From NCBI RefSeq assembly GCF_000931445.1, contig NZ_CP010849.1:6200001-6264000 (forward strand): a DNA stretch of 64,000 nt. The letters run 5' to 3'. The translations under genes and the position numbers were made by a program. Origin of the DNA: Streptomyces cyaneogriseus subsp. noncyanogenus. GTDB lineage: Bacteria > Actinomycetota > Actinomycetes > Streptomycetales > Streptomycetaceae. Positions 16,775 through 27,351 of the stretch are shown here, in pieces; the stretch's first letter is position 1; every line of letters starts with the position of its first letter. The notes beneath the pieces were generated by a model. The model did not search any database, had not been told where the DNA came from, and was given only the letters and a program-made list of their open reading frames with translations.

Positions 16775-17196
16775 CGTACACCACCACACTCAGAGCGCTC
16801 CGGGGCGGCCTCGCGGCGACGGCGGCCCTCCTCGCCTTCTGCGCCGCCGCCCCGGCGCACGCGGCCCCGGAGCCGGCGGGCGACTGGCTCCTCGTGACGG
16901 TCACCCCGTCCGGCGCCGCCACCGGTGCCCCCGACGGCACCCTGCTCCGGTGCGACCCGCCCCGGGGCCACTCCCGCGCGGACCGCGCCTGCGCGGAACT
17001 CCAGGCGGCGGACGGCGACATCGGCCGCATCCCGCCGCAGGACGCCGTCTGCCCGATGATCCACGCGCCGGTGACCGCCCAGGCGCGCGGCCAGTGGAAA
17101 GGACGGCCCGTGGAGTACACCGAGACCTTCCCGAACTCCTGTGTGATGGCGACCCGTACGGGATCGGTCTTCGCGCTGGACGCCTCCGGGGCCTGA
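16771..17196 (+). CDS. Subtilisin inhibitor-like (SSI) secreted protease inhibitor
   Basis: A 141-residue precursor with a Sec signal peptide (about residues 1-31, ending PAHA) and a mature SSI domain of about 110 residues. Four cysteines sit as in the family: RCDPP and RACAEL (first pair), VCPMIHAP and PNSCVM (second pair). The reactive site is CPMIH, giving Met at P1, as in the classic Met-Val site of S. albogriseolus SSI. Such proteins block subtilisin-like serine proteases outside the cell. The ATG overlaps the carboxypeptidase stop codon. A terminator follows. Confidence 0.92.
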   Translation: MTYTTTLRALRGGLAATAALLAFCAAAPAHAAPEPAGDWLLVTVTPSGAATGAPDGTLLRCDPPRGHSRADRACAELQAADGDIGRIPPQDAVCPMIHAPVTAQARGQWKGRPVEYTETFPNSCVMATRTGSVFALDASGA

Positions 17197-17207
17197 CCGG
17201 CCGGCCC

Positions 17208-17237
17208 GGCCCCGCGGCGGTGCCGTGCCGCGGGGCC
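17208..17237. terminator. Terminator between the convergent SSI and lpd genes
   Basis: GGCCCCGCGGC and GCCGCGGGGCC form an 11-bp perfect stem with an eight-base loop, midway between two convergent stop codons. Confidence 0.65.
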
Positions 17238-17250
17238 CGGACCCGGGCGG

Positions 17251-18660
17251 TCACTGCTGGTGCAGTCCGCGTCCCGCCAGGGTCAGGAACACCTCGCCGA
17301 CCGCCTCCGACAGCGTCGGGTGCGCGTGGACATGCCGGGCCACGTCGGCGGGCTCGGCGTCCCAGCCGACCACGAGCTGGCTCTCGGCGATCATCTCCGA
17401 CACGTGCGGGCCCACCAGGTGCACGCCGAGCACCCGCCCGCCGCCGGCCTCGGCGACCACCTTCACCATCCCGCCCTGCCCGTGCACCATGCCCTTGGCG
17501 ACCGCGGTCAGCGGCATCGTATCGACCACCACCTCGTGTCCCCGCGCGCGTGCCTCCGCCTCGCCCAGGCCCACGGAGGCGGTCTGCGGCGAGGAGTACG
17601 TCACCCGGGGGACGGCCGCGTAGTCGACCGGGGCGGACGCCACGCCCGCCAGCGTCTCGGCCACCAGCAGCCCCTCCGCGAAGGAGGCGTGGGCCAGTCC
17701 GAGCGACGGCGGCGGCAGCAGGTCGCCGACCACGTGGATGCCGGGCACCGCCGTCTCCAGCCGGTCCCAGTCCGCCGGTACGACGAACCCGCGCTCGTCC
17801 GTCGCCAGGCCCGCGGCGGCCAGGTCCAGGCCGTCGGTGACCGGAGCGCGGCCCACCGCGACCAGCAGCCGTTCGGCCTCCAGGGTGCGGGTCTCCCCGC
17901 GCGCCGTGCGCACCCGGGCGCGGACCCCGCCGCCGGGCACCTTCGCGTCCAGCAGCCGGGCGCCCACCTGCACGTCGATGCCGCGCTTCTTCAGACCGCG
18001 CGTCAGGTGACGGGACACGTCCGCGTCCTCCAGCGGCACGATCCGGTCGGCGGCCTCCACCAGGGTGACCTCCGCGCCCATCGAACGGTGGAACGAGGCG
18101 TACTCGACCCCGATCGCGCCGCCGCCCAGCACCAGGACGGAGGCCGGCAGCCCGGGCGCGAAGAGCGCGTCGTCGCTGGTCACCACGTGCCGCCCGTCCG
18201 GCGCGAGGCCGGGCAGCGTACGCGGGCGCGAACCGGTGGCCAGCACGATCCCCCGGCGCGCGGTGAAGTCGCCGCCGTCCCCGCCCTCCACTTGCACCGA
18301 GCGCGGCCCGGTCAGCCGGGCGCTGCCCCGCACCACCCGCACACCGGCGTGCCGGAGATGGGCCTCGACGCCCTTGTGGTTGCGCCCCACGATGTCGTCG
18401 CGGGTGGCGACCAGCGCCGCCCAGTCCACGGAGTCCAGGGTCGCCTTCACGCCCCAGCGCTCGCGCGCCTCGGCGATGCCGTCGACGAGTCCGGCGGCGT
18501 GCAGCATCGCCTTGCTCGGGATGCAGCCGCGGTGCAGACAGGTCCCGCCGACCTTGTCGCGCTCGGCGAGCACGACGTCGAGACCCAGGGCGGCGGCGCG
18601 CAGGGCGGTGCTGTAACCGCCGGTGCCGCCGCCGATGACGATGACGTCCGGTGTGTTCAT
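17251..18660 (-). CDS. lpdA: Dihydrolipoyl dehydrogenase (E3), pyridine nucleotide-disulfide oxidoreductase
   Basis: A 469-residue flavoprotein. VIVIGGGTGGYSTALRAA binds FAD; GGTCLHRGCIPSKAML is the redox disulphide; VLVLGGGAIGVEYASFHRSMGAEVTLVE binds NAD; and the C-terminal HAHPTLSEAVGE carries the His-Glu catalytic pair. These mark the E3 component that reoxidises lipoamide in 2-oxo-acid dehydrogenase complexes. I chose ATG at 18660 (GGAGG nine bases upstream) over ATG at 18666, which is only three bases from it. No E1 or E2 genes are adjacent. It is divergent from a LysR gene that may control it. Confidence 0.92.
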   Translation of the reverse strand: MNTPDVIVIGGGTGGYSTALRAAALGLDVVLAERDKVGGTCLHRGCIPSKAMLHAAGLVDGIAEARERWGVKATLDSVDWAALVATRDDIVGRNHKGVEAHLRHAGVRVVRGSARLTGPRSVQVEGGDGGDFTARRGIVLATGSRPRTLPGLAPDGRHVVTSDDALFAPGLPASVLVLGGGAIGVEYASFHRSMGAEVTLVEAADRIVPLEDADVSRHLTRGLKKRGIDVQVGARLLDAKVPGGGVRARVRTARGETRTLEAERLLVAVGRAPVTDGLDLAAAGLATDERGFVVPADWDRLETAVPGIHVVGDLLPPPSLGLAHASFAEGLLVAETLAGVASAPVDYAAVPRVTYSSPQTASVGLGEAEARARGHEVVVDTMPLTAVAKGMVHGQGGMVKVVAEAGGGRVLGVHLVGPHVSEMIAESQLVVGWDAEPADVARHVHAHPTLSEAVGEVFLTLAGRGLHQQ

Positions 18661-18683
18661 GGTCATCAGCCTCCGCCCGCCCC

Positions 18684-18774
18684 TTGCCATACGTCCAAGG
18701 CAATGTTCTTGTGGGTTCGATGCAGGATGTTTATGGGAGGGGCAGTGACGCACCGGCACCGGGGGCGGGCATGA
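18684..18774. promoter_or_regulatory. Divergent lpdA-lysR control region with inverted repeat and tiny upstream ORF
   Basis: TTGCC-N10-GGCAA (18684-18703) is a perfect inverted repeat of the interrupted-dyad type bound by LysR regulators, and lies between the divergent genes. In addition a nine-codon ORF (GTG at 18745, reading VTHRHRGRA) with a strong GGGAGGGG site ends in a TGA that overlaps the lysR ATG. Translation of lysR may therefore depend on this tiny ORF. The dyad and the overlap are seen; function is inferred. Confidence 0.45.
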
Positions 18775-19709
18775 GCCTGCGTCAGATGGAGTACTTCCTG
18801 ACCGTCGTGGAAGAGGCGTCCTTCACTCGCGCGGCCGAGCTGCTGCACGTCTCCCAGCCCGCGCTCTCCCACCAGATCAAGGCCCTGGAGCGGTCGGTCG
18901 GAGGCGCGCTGCTCGAACGCCTGCCGCGCGGGGTGCGCCTGACCCCCATGGGGCGCGCCTTCCGGCCGCACGCCGAACTCGCCGTCCGCAGCGCCGCCCA
19001 GGCCCGCCGCGCGGCCCGCGCCACCGCCGGGGCCGAGGGCGGCGAACTGCACGTCGCGGCGGTCCACTCGGTCGCGGTCGGCATCCTCCCCGACGTCTTC
19101 GCCCGCTGGCGCGCCGCGCACCCGGACGTCCTTCTCCACCTGCACGAGTACGCCACGACCGAGGCACTGGAGGAGGAGGTCGAGCGCGGCACCGCCGACC
19201 TCGCCGTCGGCCCGGTGCCCGCCGACTGGGCCGGCACCGTCGTCCCCTTCGGCCAGGAGGAGATCGTCCTCGTCGTCCCCTTCGACGACCGGTTCGCCAA
19301 CCGTACGACGGTGACGCTGCCCGAGCTCGCCGACCGCCCCTGGATCCGCTGCGCCATGGAGCCGGTCTTCGAGGGCCGGCGCTTCCTCGACTGGGCGTGC
19401 GGTCGCGCCGGGTTCAGCCCGCGCACCGCCGTCCGCACCGAGCACACCTCGACGGCCGTGCGGATGGCCGCCGCCGGGGTCGGCGTCTGCACCGCGCCCT
19501 CCTACATCGTGCGCGGCGCGGTCGGCGAGGACTGCGTGGTCCTCACGCCCGACCCGCCGTGGAAGCGGACGCTGTCGGTCTTCTCCCGCGTCCCGCCGAC
19601 CGGCGCCGCCGAGGCGTTCGTCGACCTCGTGCGCGCCACCTGGCCCGGCGAGGCGGCGCCCGGACCGGCGTACGACGGGTGCGCGGTGCCCGAGCCGGCC
19701 GCCGGCTGA
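18771..19709 (+). CDS. LysR family transcriptional regulator
   Basis: A 312-residue protein. The N-terminal winged helix (LRQMEYFLTVVEEASFTRAAELLHVSQPALSHQIKALE) is typical of LysR. The effector domain from about residue 90 has the usual alternating alpha/beta pattern (LHVAAVHSVAVGILPDVFARW). It is transcribed away from lpdA, the standard arrangement for a LysR regulator and its target. The ATG at 18771 has no strong ribosome site of its own but overlaps the stop of a nine-codon upstream ORF. The effector is unknown. Confidence 0.9.
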   Translation: MSLRQMEYFLTVVEEASFTRAAELLHVSQPALSHQIKALERSVGGALLERLPRGVRLTPMGRAFRPHAELAVRSAAQARRAARATAGAEGGELHVAAVHSVAVGILPDVFARWRAAHPDVLLHLHEYATTEALEEEVERGTADLAVGPVPADWAGTVVPFGQEEIVLVVPFDDRFANRTTVTLPELADRPWIRCAMEPVFEGRRFLDWACGRAGFSPRTAVRTEHTSTAVRMAAAGVGVCTAPSYIVRGAVGEDCVVLTPDPPWKRTLSVFSRVPPTGAAEAFVDLVRATWPGEAAPGPAYDGCAVPEPAAG

Positions 19710-19720
19710 CGCGCGCGCCC

Positions 19721-19739
19721 GCCCCGGTGGCGCCGGGGC
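19721..19739. terminator. Hairpin between the convergent lysR and treY genes
   Basis: GCCCCGG and CCGGGGC with a five-base loop, placed in the 41-base gap between two convergent stops. Confidence 0.45.
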
Positions 19740-19750
19740 ACCCGGGGCGG

Positions 19751-22153
19751 TCAGCCGTCTTCCCCGGCCTCCTCCGCCCGCTCCAGCAGTGCCACCGGCA
19801 GCGGCGCGAACAGGTCCTCCGCGCGCGCGTGCCCCGAGAACACCCGGTCCGGGGCGAGCACGTCGGCCCACCGGCCCGGCGGCAGCGGCAGCACCGTGTC
19901 GCGCCAGCCGCCCTCCTGGGACAGCCGCAGCGACAGCCGGGTCACGGCCGTCAGCACCTCCCCGGAACGCGTGAACGCCACGCAGTGGGCCGCCGCGGGG
20001 CCCCGGGCGGCCAGCGGCTCGTACGACGCGGTGGCGCCGAAGGCGCCGGGCCGCCGCGCGCGCAGCCGCAGCGCCGCCCGGGTCACCGCCGCCTTCTCAC
20101 CGGGGTCGGCGGGCGGATACGCCACGGGGCGCCGGTTGTCGGGGTCCACCAGCGCCCGGTACTCCGCCTCGGTGCCCTGGTAGAGGTCCGGCACGCCCGG
20201 CATCGTGAGGTGGACCAGGGCGGTGCCGAGGACGTTGGCCCGGACGTGCGGCTCCAGGCTCTTGCGGAAGGCGGCCACCCGCTCCCCGGGCGGCCCGCAC
20301 GGCCCCGCCGCCAGGAACCGCGCCACGGCCTCCTCGTACGGCGGCTCCTGCTCGGTCCAACTGGTGTACATCCCGGCCTCGCGCACATGCTTCAGCAGCG
20401 CCTGCCGCACCCGCTCCCCGTCCGCGGGCCCCAGCCCGAACACGGTCTGCCAGGCCGCCCACGCGAGCTGCCCGTCGGGCGCTCCGTCGCCGGCGCCCGC
20501 GGCCTCCGCCAGGACGTCCGCCCAGCGCCGCGGGGCCTCGGTGAGCACGGCGAGGGCCGCCCGCACGTCGGCGCTGCGCTTGGTGTCGTGCGTGGAGACG
20601 ACCGTGCCGGTCAGCGGCCAGTCGCGCTGCACACGCGCGCAGTAGGCGTGGAACCGCTCGGGGGAGACCGCCGGAGCGCCCGGATCACCGCCCACCTCGT
20701 TCGCCGACAGCAGTGGCACGTAGCGGTAGAACGCCGTGTCCTCCACGGACTTGGCGCGCAGCGCGGAGGCGGTCTGCGCGAACCGCGTACGGAACTCCAC
20801 GTGATCGGGCCCGTCCCCGGCCCGCCCGAGGACCAGATCGCGGACCACGTCGACCGCGCCGGCCTCCTGCGGCACCGCGAACGCCCGCCGCGCCCGCCGC
20901 GCCGCCTCCTCGGTGACGACCGACGCCGCGTCGGCCGGCGTGTAGGGCCGGTAGACCTCCATGCGGACCAGCAGCTCCCGCAGCGCGGTGCGCAGCGCCC
21001 ACGGCGCCCGGTCGCGCAGCGCGGGATCCGGCGAGGCGGCGCACAGACGGTGCGCCACCCGGGTGAGCCGGTCGCACTCGGTGGCCAGCTCGTGGGTGAG
21101 CACCTTGTACGCCGCCCGCCGCGCCGTCGCCGCCCAGTCGCCGCCCCGGTCCGTCTGCGGGGCCGCGAAGCGCCGGTAGTGGCCGAGCAGCTCCTCGTGC
21201 CCCTCGGGGTCGGTGAAGAGTCCGTCGACGTGGCGCAGGGCGTCGTAGCCGGTGGTGCCCGCCACCGGCCACGACGCGGGCAGGTGCTCGGAGTCCGCCA
21301 GGATCTTCTCCACCACCGTCCAGCGGCCGCCACCGGCCTCGTGCAGCCGCCGCAGGTAGGTGCCGGGGTCGGCGAGCCCGTCGGGGTGGTCGACGCGCAG
21401 CCCGTCGATCACGCCCTCGTGCAGCAGCCGGAGGATCGTGGCGTGCGTCGCCTCGAACACCTCCGGGTCCTCCACCCGCAACCCGATCAGCTCCGAGATG
21501 CTGAAGAACCGCCGGTAGTTCAGCTCGGTACGGGCCAGCCGCCACCACACCGGGCGGTACCACTGCGCGTCGAGCAACTGCGGCAGCGGCAGGTCCTCGG
21601 TGCCCTCGCGCAGCGGGAAGACGTGGTCGTGGTAGCGCAGGACGTCGCCGTCGGCCCGCAGATCGCCGAGCACCTCGCCCAGCGGACCGCCCAGCACCGG
21701 CACCAGCAGCTGGCCGCCCTGTGCCTCCCAGTCGATGTCGAACCACCGCGCGTACGGTGACGCCGGCCCGTCCCGCAGCACCTCCCACAGGGCGCGGTTG
21801 TGGCGCGGGGACATCGCCATGTGGTTCGGGACGATGTCCACCACCAGGCCGAGCCCGTGCTCCCGCGCGGTGCGCGCCAGCGCCCGCAGCCCCTCCTCGC
21901 CGCCCAGCTCCTCCCGTACGCGCGCGTGGTCCACGACGTCGTAGCCGTGCGGCGAGCCGGGCACGGCCTCCAGGACGGGGGACAGGTGCAGATGCGAGAC
22001 CCCGAGCGAGGCCAGGTACGGCACCGCGGCCGCCGCGGCCCCGAAGGGGAACTCGGGCTGTAGCTGGAGCCGGTACGTGGCGGTGGGGGCCGCGGGCGGC
22101 GCGCTGGCCCCGGGGCCCGCGGGCACCACCGGGTCGGGTCGCTCAGGTGTCAT
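19751..22153 (-). CDS. treY: Malto-oligosyltrehalose synthase
   Basis: An 800-residue GH13 protein. TYRLQLQPEFPFGAAAAAVPYLASLG opens the barrel, LVVDIVPNHMA, GLRVDHPDGLADP (nucleophile), TVVEKIL (acid) and VSTHDTKRSADVRA complete the active site. TreY converts the reducing-end alpha-1,4 bond of maltodextrins to an alpha-1,1 bond; TreZ then frees trehalose. Length is usual for the family. The ATG at 22153 begins the conserved region. It lies on the same strand as glgX, from which it is separated by an MFS remnant, and 5.2 kb from treZ. Confidence 0.93.
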   Translation of the reverse strand: MTPERPDPVVPAGPGASAPPAAPTATYRLQLQPEFPFGAAAAAVPYLASLGVSHLHLSPVLEAVPGSPHGYDVVDHARVREELGGEEGLRALARTAREHGLGLVVDIVPNHMAMSPRHNRALWEVLRDGPASPYARWFDIDWEAQGGQLLVPVLGGPLGEVLGDLRADGDVLRYHDHVFPLREGTEDLPLPQLLDAQWYRPVWWRLARTELNYRRFFSISELIGLRVEDPEVFEATHATILRLLHEGVIDGLRVDHPDGLADPGTYLRRLHEAGGGRWTVVEKILADSEHLPASWPVAGTTGYDALRHVDGLFTDPEGHEELLGHYRRFAAPQTDRGGDWAATARRAAYKVLTHELATECDRLTRVAHRLCAASPDPALRDRAPWALRTALRELLVRMEVYRPYTPADAASVVTEEAARRARRAFAVPQEAGAVDVVRDLVLGRAGDGPDHVEFRTRFAQTASALRAKSVEDTAFYRYVPLLSANEVGGDPGAPAVSPERFHAYCARVQRDWPLTGTVVSTHDTKRSADVRAALAVLTEAPRRWADVLAEAAGAGDGAPDGQLAWAAWQTVFGLGPADGERVRQALLKHVREAGMYTSWTEQEPPYEEAVARFLAAGPCGPPGERVAAFRKSLEPHVRANVLGTALVHLTMPGVPDLYQGTEAEYRALVDPDNRRPVAYPPADPGEKAAVTRAALRLRARRPGAFGATASYEPLAARGPAAAHCVAFTRSGEVLTAVTRLSLRLSQEGGWRDTVLPLPPGRWADVLAPDRVFSGHARAEDLFAPLPVALLERAEEAGEDG

Positions 22154-22261
22154 GGAAAGCTACGTACCCGCCCCGCCGTCTTTCGTGTCATCGGCCCCTC
22201 CACGGGGGTACGCGGGCGTGGCTGGTTTCGAGCGACGGGAAGCACGCGGCGGCGCGGCGCG

Positions 22262-22670
22262 CCGCAGACGTACCGGGAGGTCGCCGGCCTGACCGGGCCG
22301 CTGCTGCCGGTGGTGTCGTTCCTGGAACGGCTGCCCACGGCCACCGTCCGGTTCGGCAGCGTCCTGCTCGTCGCCCGGACCAGCGGCTCGCTCACCGCGG
22401 CCGGACTGGCCGGCGGTGCGCTCGCCGTCGGCCAGGTGGCCTGCGGCCCGCTGGTGGGGCGGCTCGCGGACCGGCACGGCCAGCGCCCCGTCGTGCTCGC
22501 CCTCAGCCTCGCCCACGCCCTCGCGATCGCCCTGCTCGTGGCCGGTGCGCTCGCCGGTCTGCCCACGCCCCTGCCGGCCCTGCTGGGCGCGCTCGCGGGC
22601 GCCAGCGGGCCGCTGATCGGCCCGCTGGCCCGGACCCGCCTGGTCTCCCTCGCCCGCCGCGCCGGGGCCC
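22262..22670 (+). pseudogene. Truncated MFS transporter remnant
   Basis: About 135 residues of a major facilitator protein survive. YREVAGLTGPLLPVVSF opens the first helix; GPLVGRLADRHGQRPVV is the family motif A between helices 2 and 3; two or three further hydrophobic helices end near RLVSLARRAGA. No start codon is in frame before it, and the sequence stops matching where the glgX 3' end begins. A full transporter needs about 400 residues and 12 helices, so this is a dead fragment. It fills the whole treY-glgX gap, on the opposite strand. Confidence 0.75.
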
Positions 22671-22710
22671 CCTTCCTGACGCCGCGGCAGGCGATCCGCG
22701 GCCCCGCTCC

Positions 22711-24828
<2,118 letters not shown>

Positions 24829-24937
24829 GGATACGACTCTTTCAGGTGTGGGGCGACGGTGGGGACGCCTTGACTGCGAGTCTCCACGAAAGTGAGGGAA
24901 CCACCTAGGACTTACCTCCCTCTTACCGGACGACCGA

Positions 24938-24954
24938 GGCATACACGGTATGCC
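24938..24954. promoter_or_regulatory. 17-bp palindrome upstream of the copper amine oxidase operon
   Basis: GGCATAC-ACG-GTATGCC is a perfect inverted repeat with seven-base arms, in the divergent region between glgX and the amine oxidase pair and 55 bases before the GTG start of the latter. A possible -35 (TTGACT at about 24868) lies upstream. Its size and symmetry suit a TetR- or GntR-type repressor, but no regulator gene is adjacent. Confidence 0.45.
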
Positions 24955-25009
24955 GAACCAGTGGGGCAGACACGTACTCCCGGGGTCGTTGGGGGAGCAG
25001 GGGGAAGAT

Positions 25010-25858
25010 GTGGGCACGTCAGTCCAGCGTCACCTGGGCAAAGTGATGGCCGGCGCGGCCCTCGCGGTGACCGCGACCGCCGTGATGGTGGGGATCACCC
25101 TGCCGGGGGAGGCCGGGGCCGGCGAGACGGAGACCGGGGGCGCGCGGAACACGGCGCAGCGCGCCGCCCAGGAGCGGGTACCGGGAGAGGGGCAGGGGCA
25201 AGGGGAAGGGCAGGGGCAGGGCGCGGTGGCGCCGGGTGCCGTCGAGCCGCCGCCCGACGAGGGCGAGCGCGGCACCGGGAGCGACCCGCTGACCGGCGAC
25301 GAGACGGAGCGGGCCGTCCGGATCGCCCTGGACCGGCAGGTACTGCGCTCGGCCCGGGACGTCGACGGCGACCGCGGCCCGCAGCGCCTGAGCGTGGAGC
25401 TGTCCCGGCCGGACACCGCCGAACCGGACGCCCGGGCGCCGCGCCGCGCCGACGTCACGTTCTACGACTACGGGGACGACACCCTCATCACCCGGACCGT
25501 CGATCTCGCCACCGGCACGGTGGCGCGGACCGGCACCCAGCGCGGCGTCCAGCCCCCGCTGAGCCGCGCCGAGCAGACCGAGGCCGCCCGGCTCCTGATC
25601 GCCGACCCGCTGGGGGCGGGCCTGAAGGCGGACTACGAGGACGCCACCGGCAGGGAGCTGACCTCGCCGGACCAGCTCGAGCTGTTCGCCATGGTCTACC
25701 GCGCCGCTCCGGGCGCCCGGCCGGCGTCGCTGGAGCGGTGCGGCGAACACCGCTGCGCCCGGCTGTTCCCGAAGGCGGCCAACGGCCCGTGGATCGACGC
25801 CCGGCATCTGGTGGTCGATCTGAGCGCCCGCGAGGTCGCGGCCCTCGGCCGTGACTGA
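25010..25858 (+). CDS. Exported protein resembling the N-terminal domains of copper amine oxidase
   Basis: A 282-residue protein with a signal peptide or anchor (KVMAGAALAVTATAVMVGITL) and a Gln/Gly/Glu linker. The body from about residue 95 (LTGDETERAVRIALDRQVL, then RADVTFYDYGDDTLITRTVDLATGTV and LSRAEQTEAARLLIADP) has the pattern of the small cystatin-like N2/N3 domains that precede the catalytic domain in copper amine oxidases. The next gene encodes only the catalytic domain, so the two probably make a split enzyme. I chose GTG at 25010 (GGGGAAGA upstream); an ATG at 24950 would add 20 residues. The family assignment is inference from sequence pattern. Confidence 0.6.
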   Translation: MGTSVQRHLGKVMAGAALAVTATAVMVGITLPGEAGAGETETGGARNTAQRAAQERVPGEGQGQGEGQGQGAVAPGAVEPPPDEGERGTGSDPLTGDETERAVRIALDRQVLRSARDVDGDRGPQRLSVELSRPDTAEPDARAPRRADVTFYDYGDDTLITRTVDLATGTVARTGTQRGVQPPLSRAEQTEAARLLIADPLGAGLKADYEDATGRELTSPDQLELFAMVYRAAPGARPASLERCGEHRCARLFPKAANGPWIDARHLVVDLSAREVAALGRD

Positions 25859-25927
25859 CCCGGGCACGCCGCCGTCCGCTTCCGTACCCGCGTTTCCACC
25901 CGCGTTCCTCCAGGGAGTCACTCCACC

Positions 25928-27250
25928 ATGCGCCTGAACAGAAACAGCCGAGCCCCCCGGCGGGCGGCCGTGGCCCTCGCCGCCGTGGGCGCCCTGGCGG
26001 CCGGCGCGACCGCCGGCGCGGGACCGGCCGCCGCCGCGCCCCAGGCCGGTCCCGTACCGGCGGCCGGATGCGGCGCCGCCTACCGCATCGAGCAGAAACT
26101 CACCTCCGGCACCACCTGGCGGATGTGCTGGCGTTACGAGAGCAAGGCCGGACTGGTCCTGGAGAACGTCTCCTACCAGCCGCCCGGCGAGCCCCGCCCG
26201 ATCAAGGTCCTCGCCCGCGCCGGACTCGCCCAGATCCACGTGCCCTACGACGACGGCAACATCGAGTACGACGACCTGACCAGCTACGCCTTCGGCGAGG
26301 GACTGATGGACCTGGCGCCGGGGGAGTGCCCGGGCGGCACCATCAAGACGGTCCGGATCCCCGGCGCCGGGGATCCGGAACGCCCGGACGTCAAGGGCCT
26401 GTGCACCACCACGCGCGCGCGGGGACACGCCTACCGCATGCAGGGCGACAGCGCGTCCAAGGTCTACCAGGCGCAGGGCAAGGACCTGCTGGTGTACACC
26501 GCCAACCAGGTCGGCTGGTACGAGTACATCACCGAGTGGCGCTTCCAGGACGACGGCACGATCACCACCAGCGTCGGTGCGACCGGCAGCCTCTCGCCCT
26601 TCGACTACGACGCCGGGGACGGGCGCGGCTGGCCCATCGGCAAGGGCGCCAAGGGGTACGCCACCAGCCACAGCCACAACGTCTTCTGGCGGTTCGACTT
26701 CGGCCTCGACGGCTCCACCCGCAGCCGCGTCGAGCAGTACGACTCCGAGGTCAGCCCGCCCGCGCGCGGCCAGGAGGCGCCGACCAACAAGACCAACCGC
26801 ACCCGGATCACCAGGGAACTCGCCGGTGACGCGCGGAACATGCGCTGGTGGAGGGTGGTCAGCGCGGCCGGCAAGAACAAGGACGGCCACCCGCGCTCCT
26901 ACGAACTCGTCCCCGGGCCCTCCGCCAAGTACCCGGGCCGCGGCTTCACCCGGCACGACGTGTACTTCACGCAGTACGCGGCGTGCGAGCGCTACGCCAG
27001 CAACAACCTGGGCAACTGCGGTGCCGGGCACGGCAAATCGGTGGACAAGTGGGTCGACGGGCAGACGCTCACCCACCCCGTGGTCTGGGCCAACGTGGGC
27101 TTCCACCACGTCGCCCGGGACGAGGACCAGCAGCCCATGCCGGTCCACTGGCAGGGCCTGTCCCTCGTGCCGCGCGATGTCACCGCTATGAATCCGCTCA
27201 CTCCGGCGGATCTTCGTGATCATAACGGGCAGCCGCGGGAAGGTGGTTGA
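25928..27250 (+). CDS. Exported copper amine oxidase-like protein, catalytic domain only
   Basis: A 440-residue protein with an N-terminal export signal (PRRAAVALAAVGALAAGATAG, possibly Tat) and the C-terminal catalytic domain of copper amine oxidases. Canonical enzymes are about 640-750 residues because of extra N-terminal domains, missing here. Copper ligands fit: HSH in SHSHNVFWRFDFGLDG and FHH in FHHVARDED. The tyrosine that would become topaquinone lies in QVGWYEYITEW, but the usual Asn before it is Trp, and the usual FDxGEY catalytic-base stretch reads YAFGEGLMDL. Copper binding looks intact; oxidase activity is uncertain. It follows its partner gene by 69 bases, with CAGGGAG before the ATG. 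Confidence 0.75.
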   Translation: MRLNRNSRAPRRAAVALAAVGALAAGATAGAGPAAAAPQAGPVPAAGCGAAYRIEQKLTSGTTWRMCWRYESKAGLVLENVSYQPPGEPRPIKVLARAGLAQIHVPYDDGNIEYDDLTSYAFGEGLMDLAPGECPGGTIKTVRIPGAGDPERPDVKGLCTTTRARGHAYRMQGDSASKVYQAQGKDLLVYTANQVGWYEYITEWRFQDDGTITTSVGATGSLSPFDYDAGDGRGWPIGKGAKGYATSHSHNVFWRFDFGLDGSTRSRVEQYDSEVSPPARGQEAPTNKTNRTRITRELAGDARNMRWWRVVSAAGKNKDGHPRSYELVPGPSAKYPGRGFTRHDVYFTQYAACERYASNNLGNCGAGHGKSVDKWVDGQTLTHPVVWANVGFHHVARDEDQQPMPVHWQGLSLVPRDVTAMNPLTPADLRDHNGQPREGG

Positions 27251-27351
27251 TGAACAAGCTGCCCATCGAGCTGCACCGCGCACCGCTCCCGGAGTAGGCT
27301 TCCTTGATCGTTGAGACGGGAAGTGCCCGGGAAGCGGAAGGCGGTGCGCGG

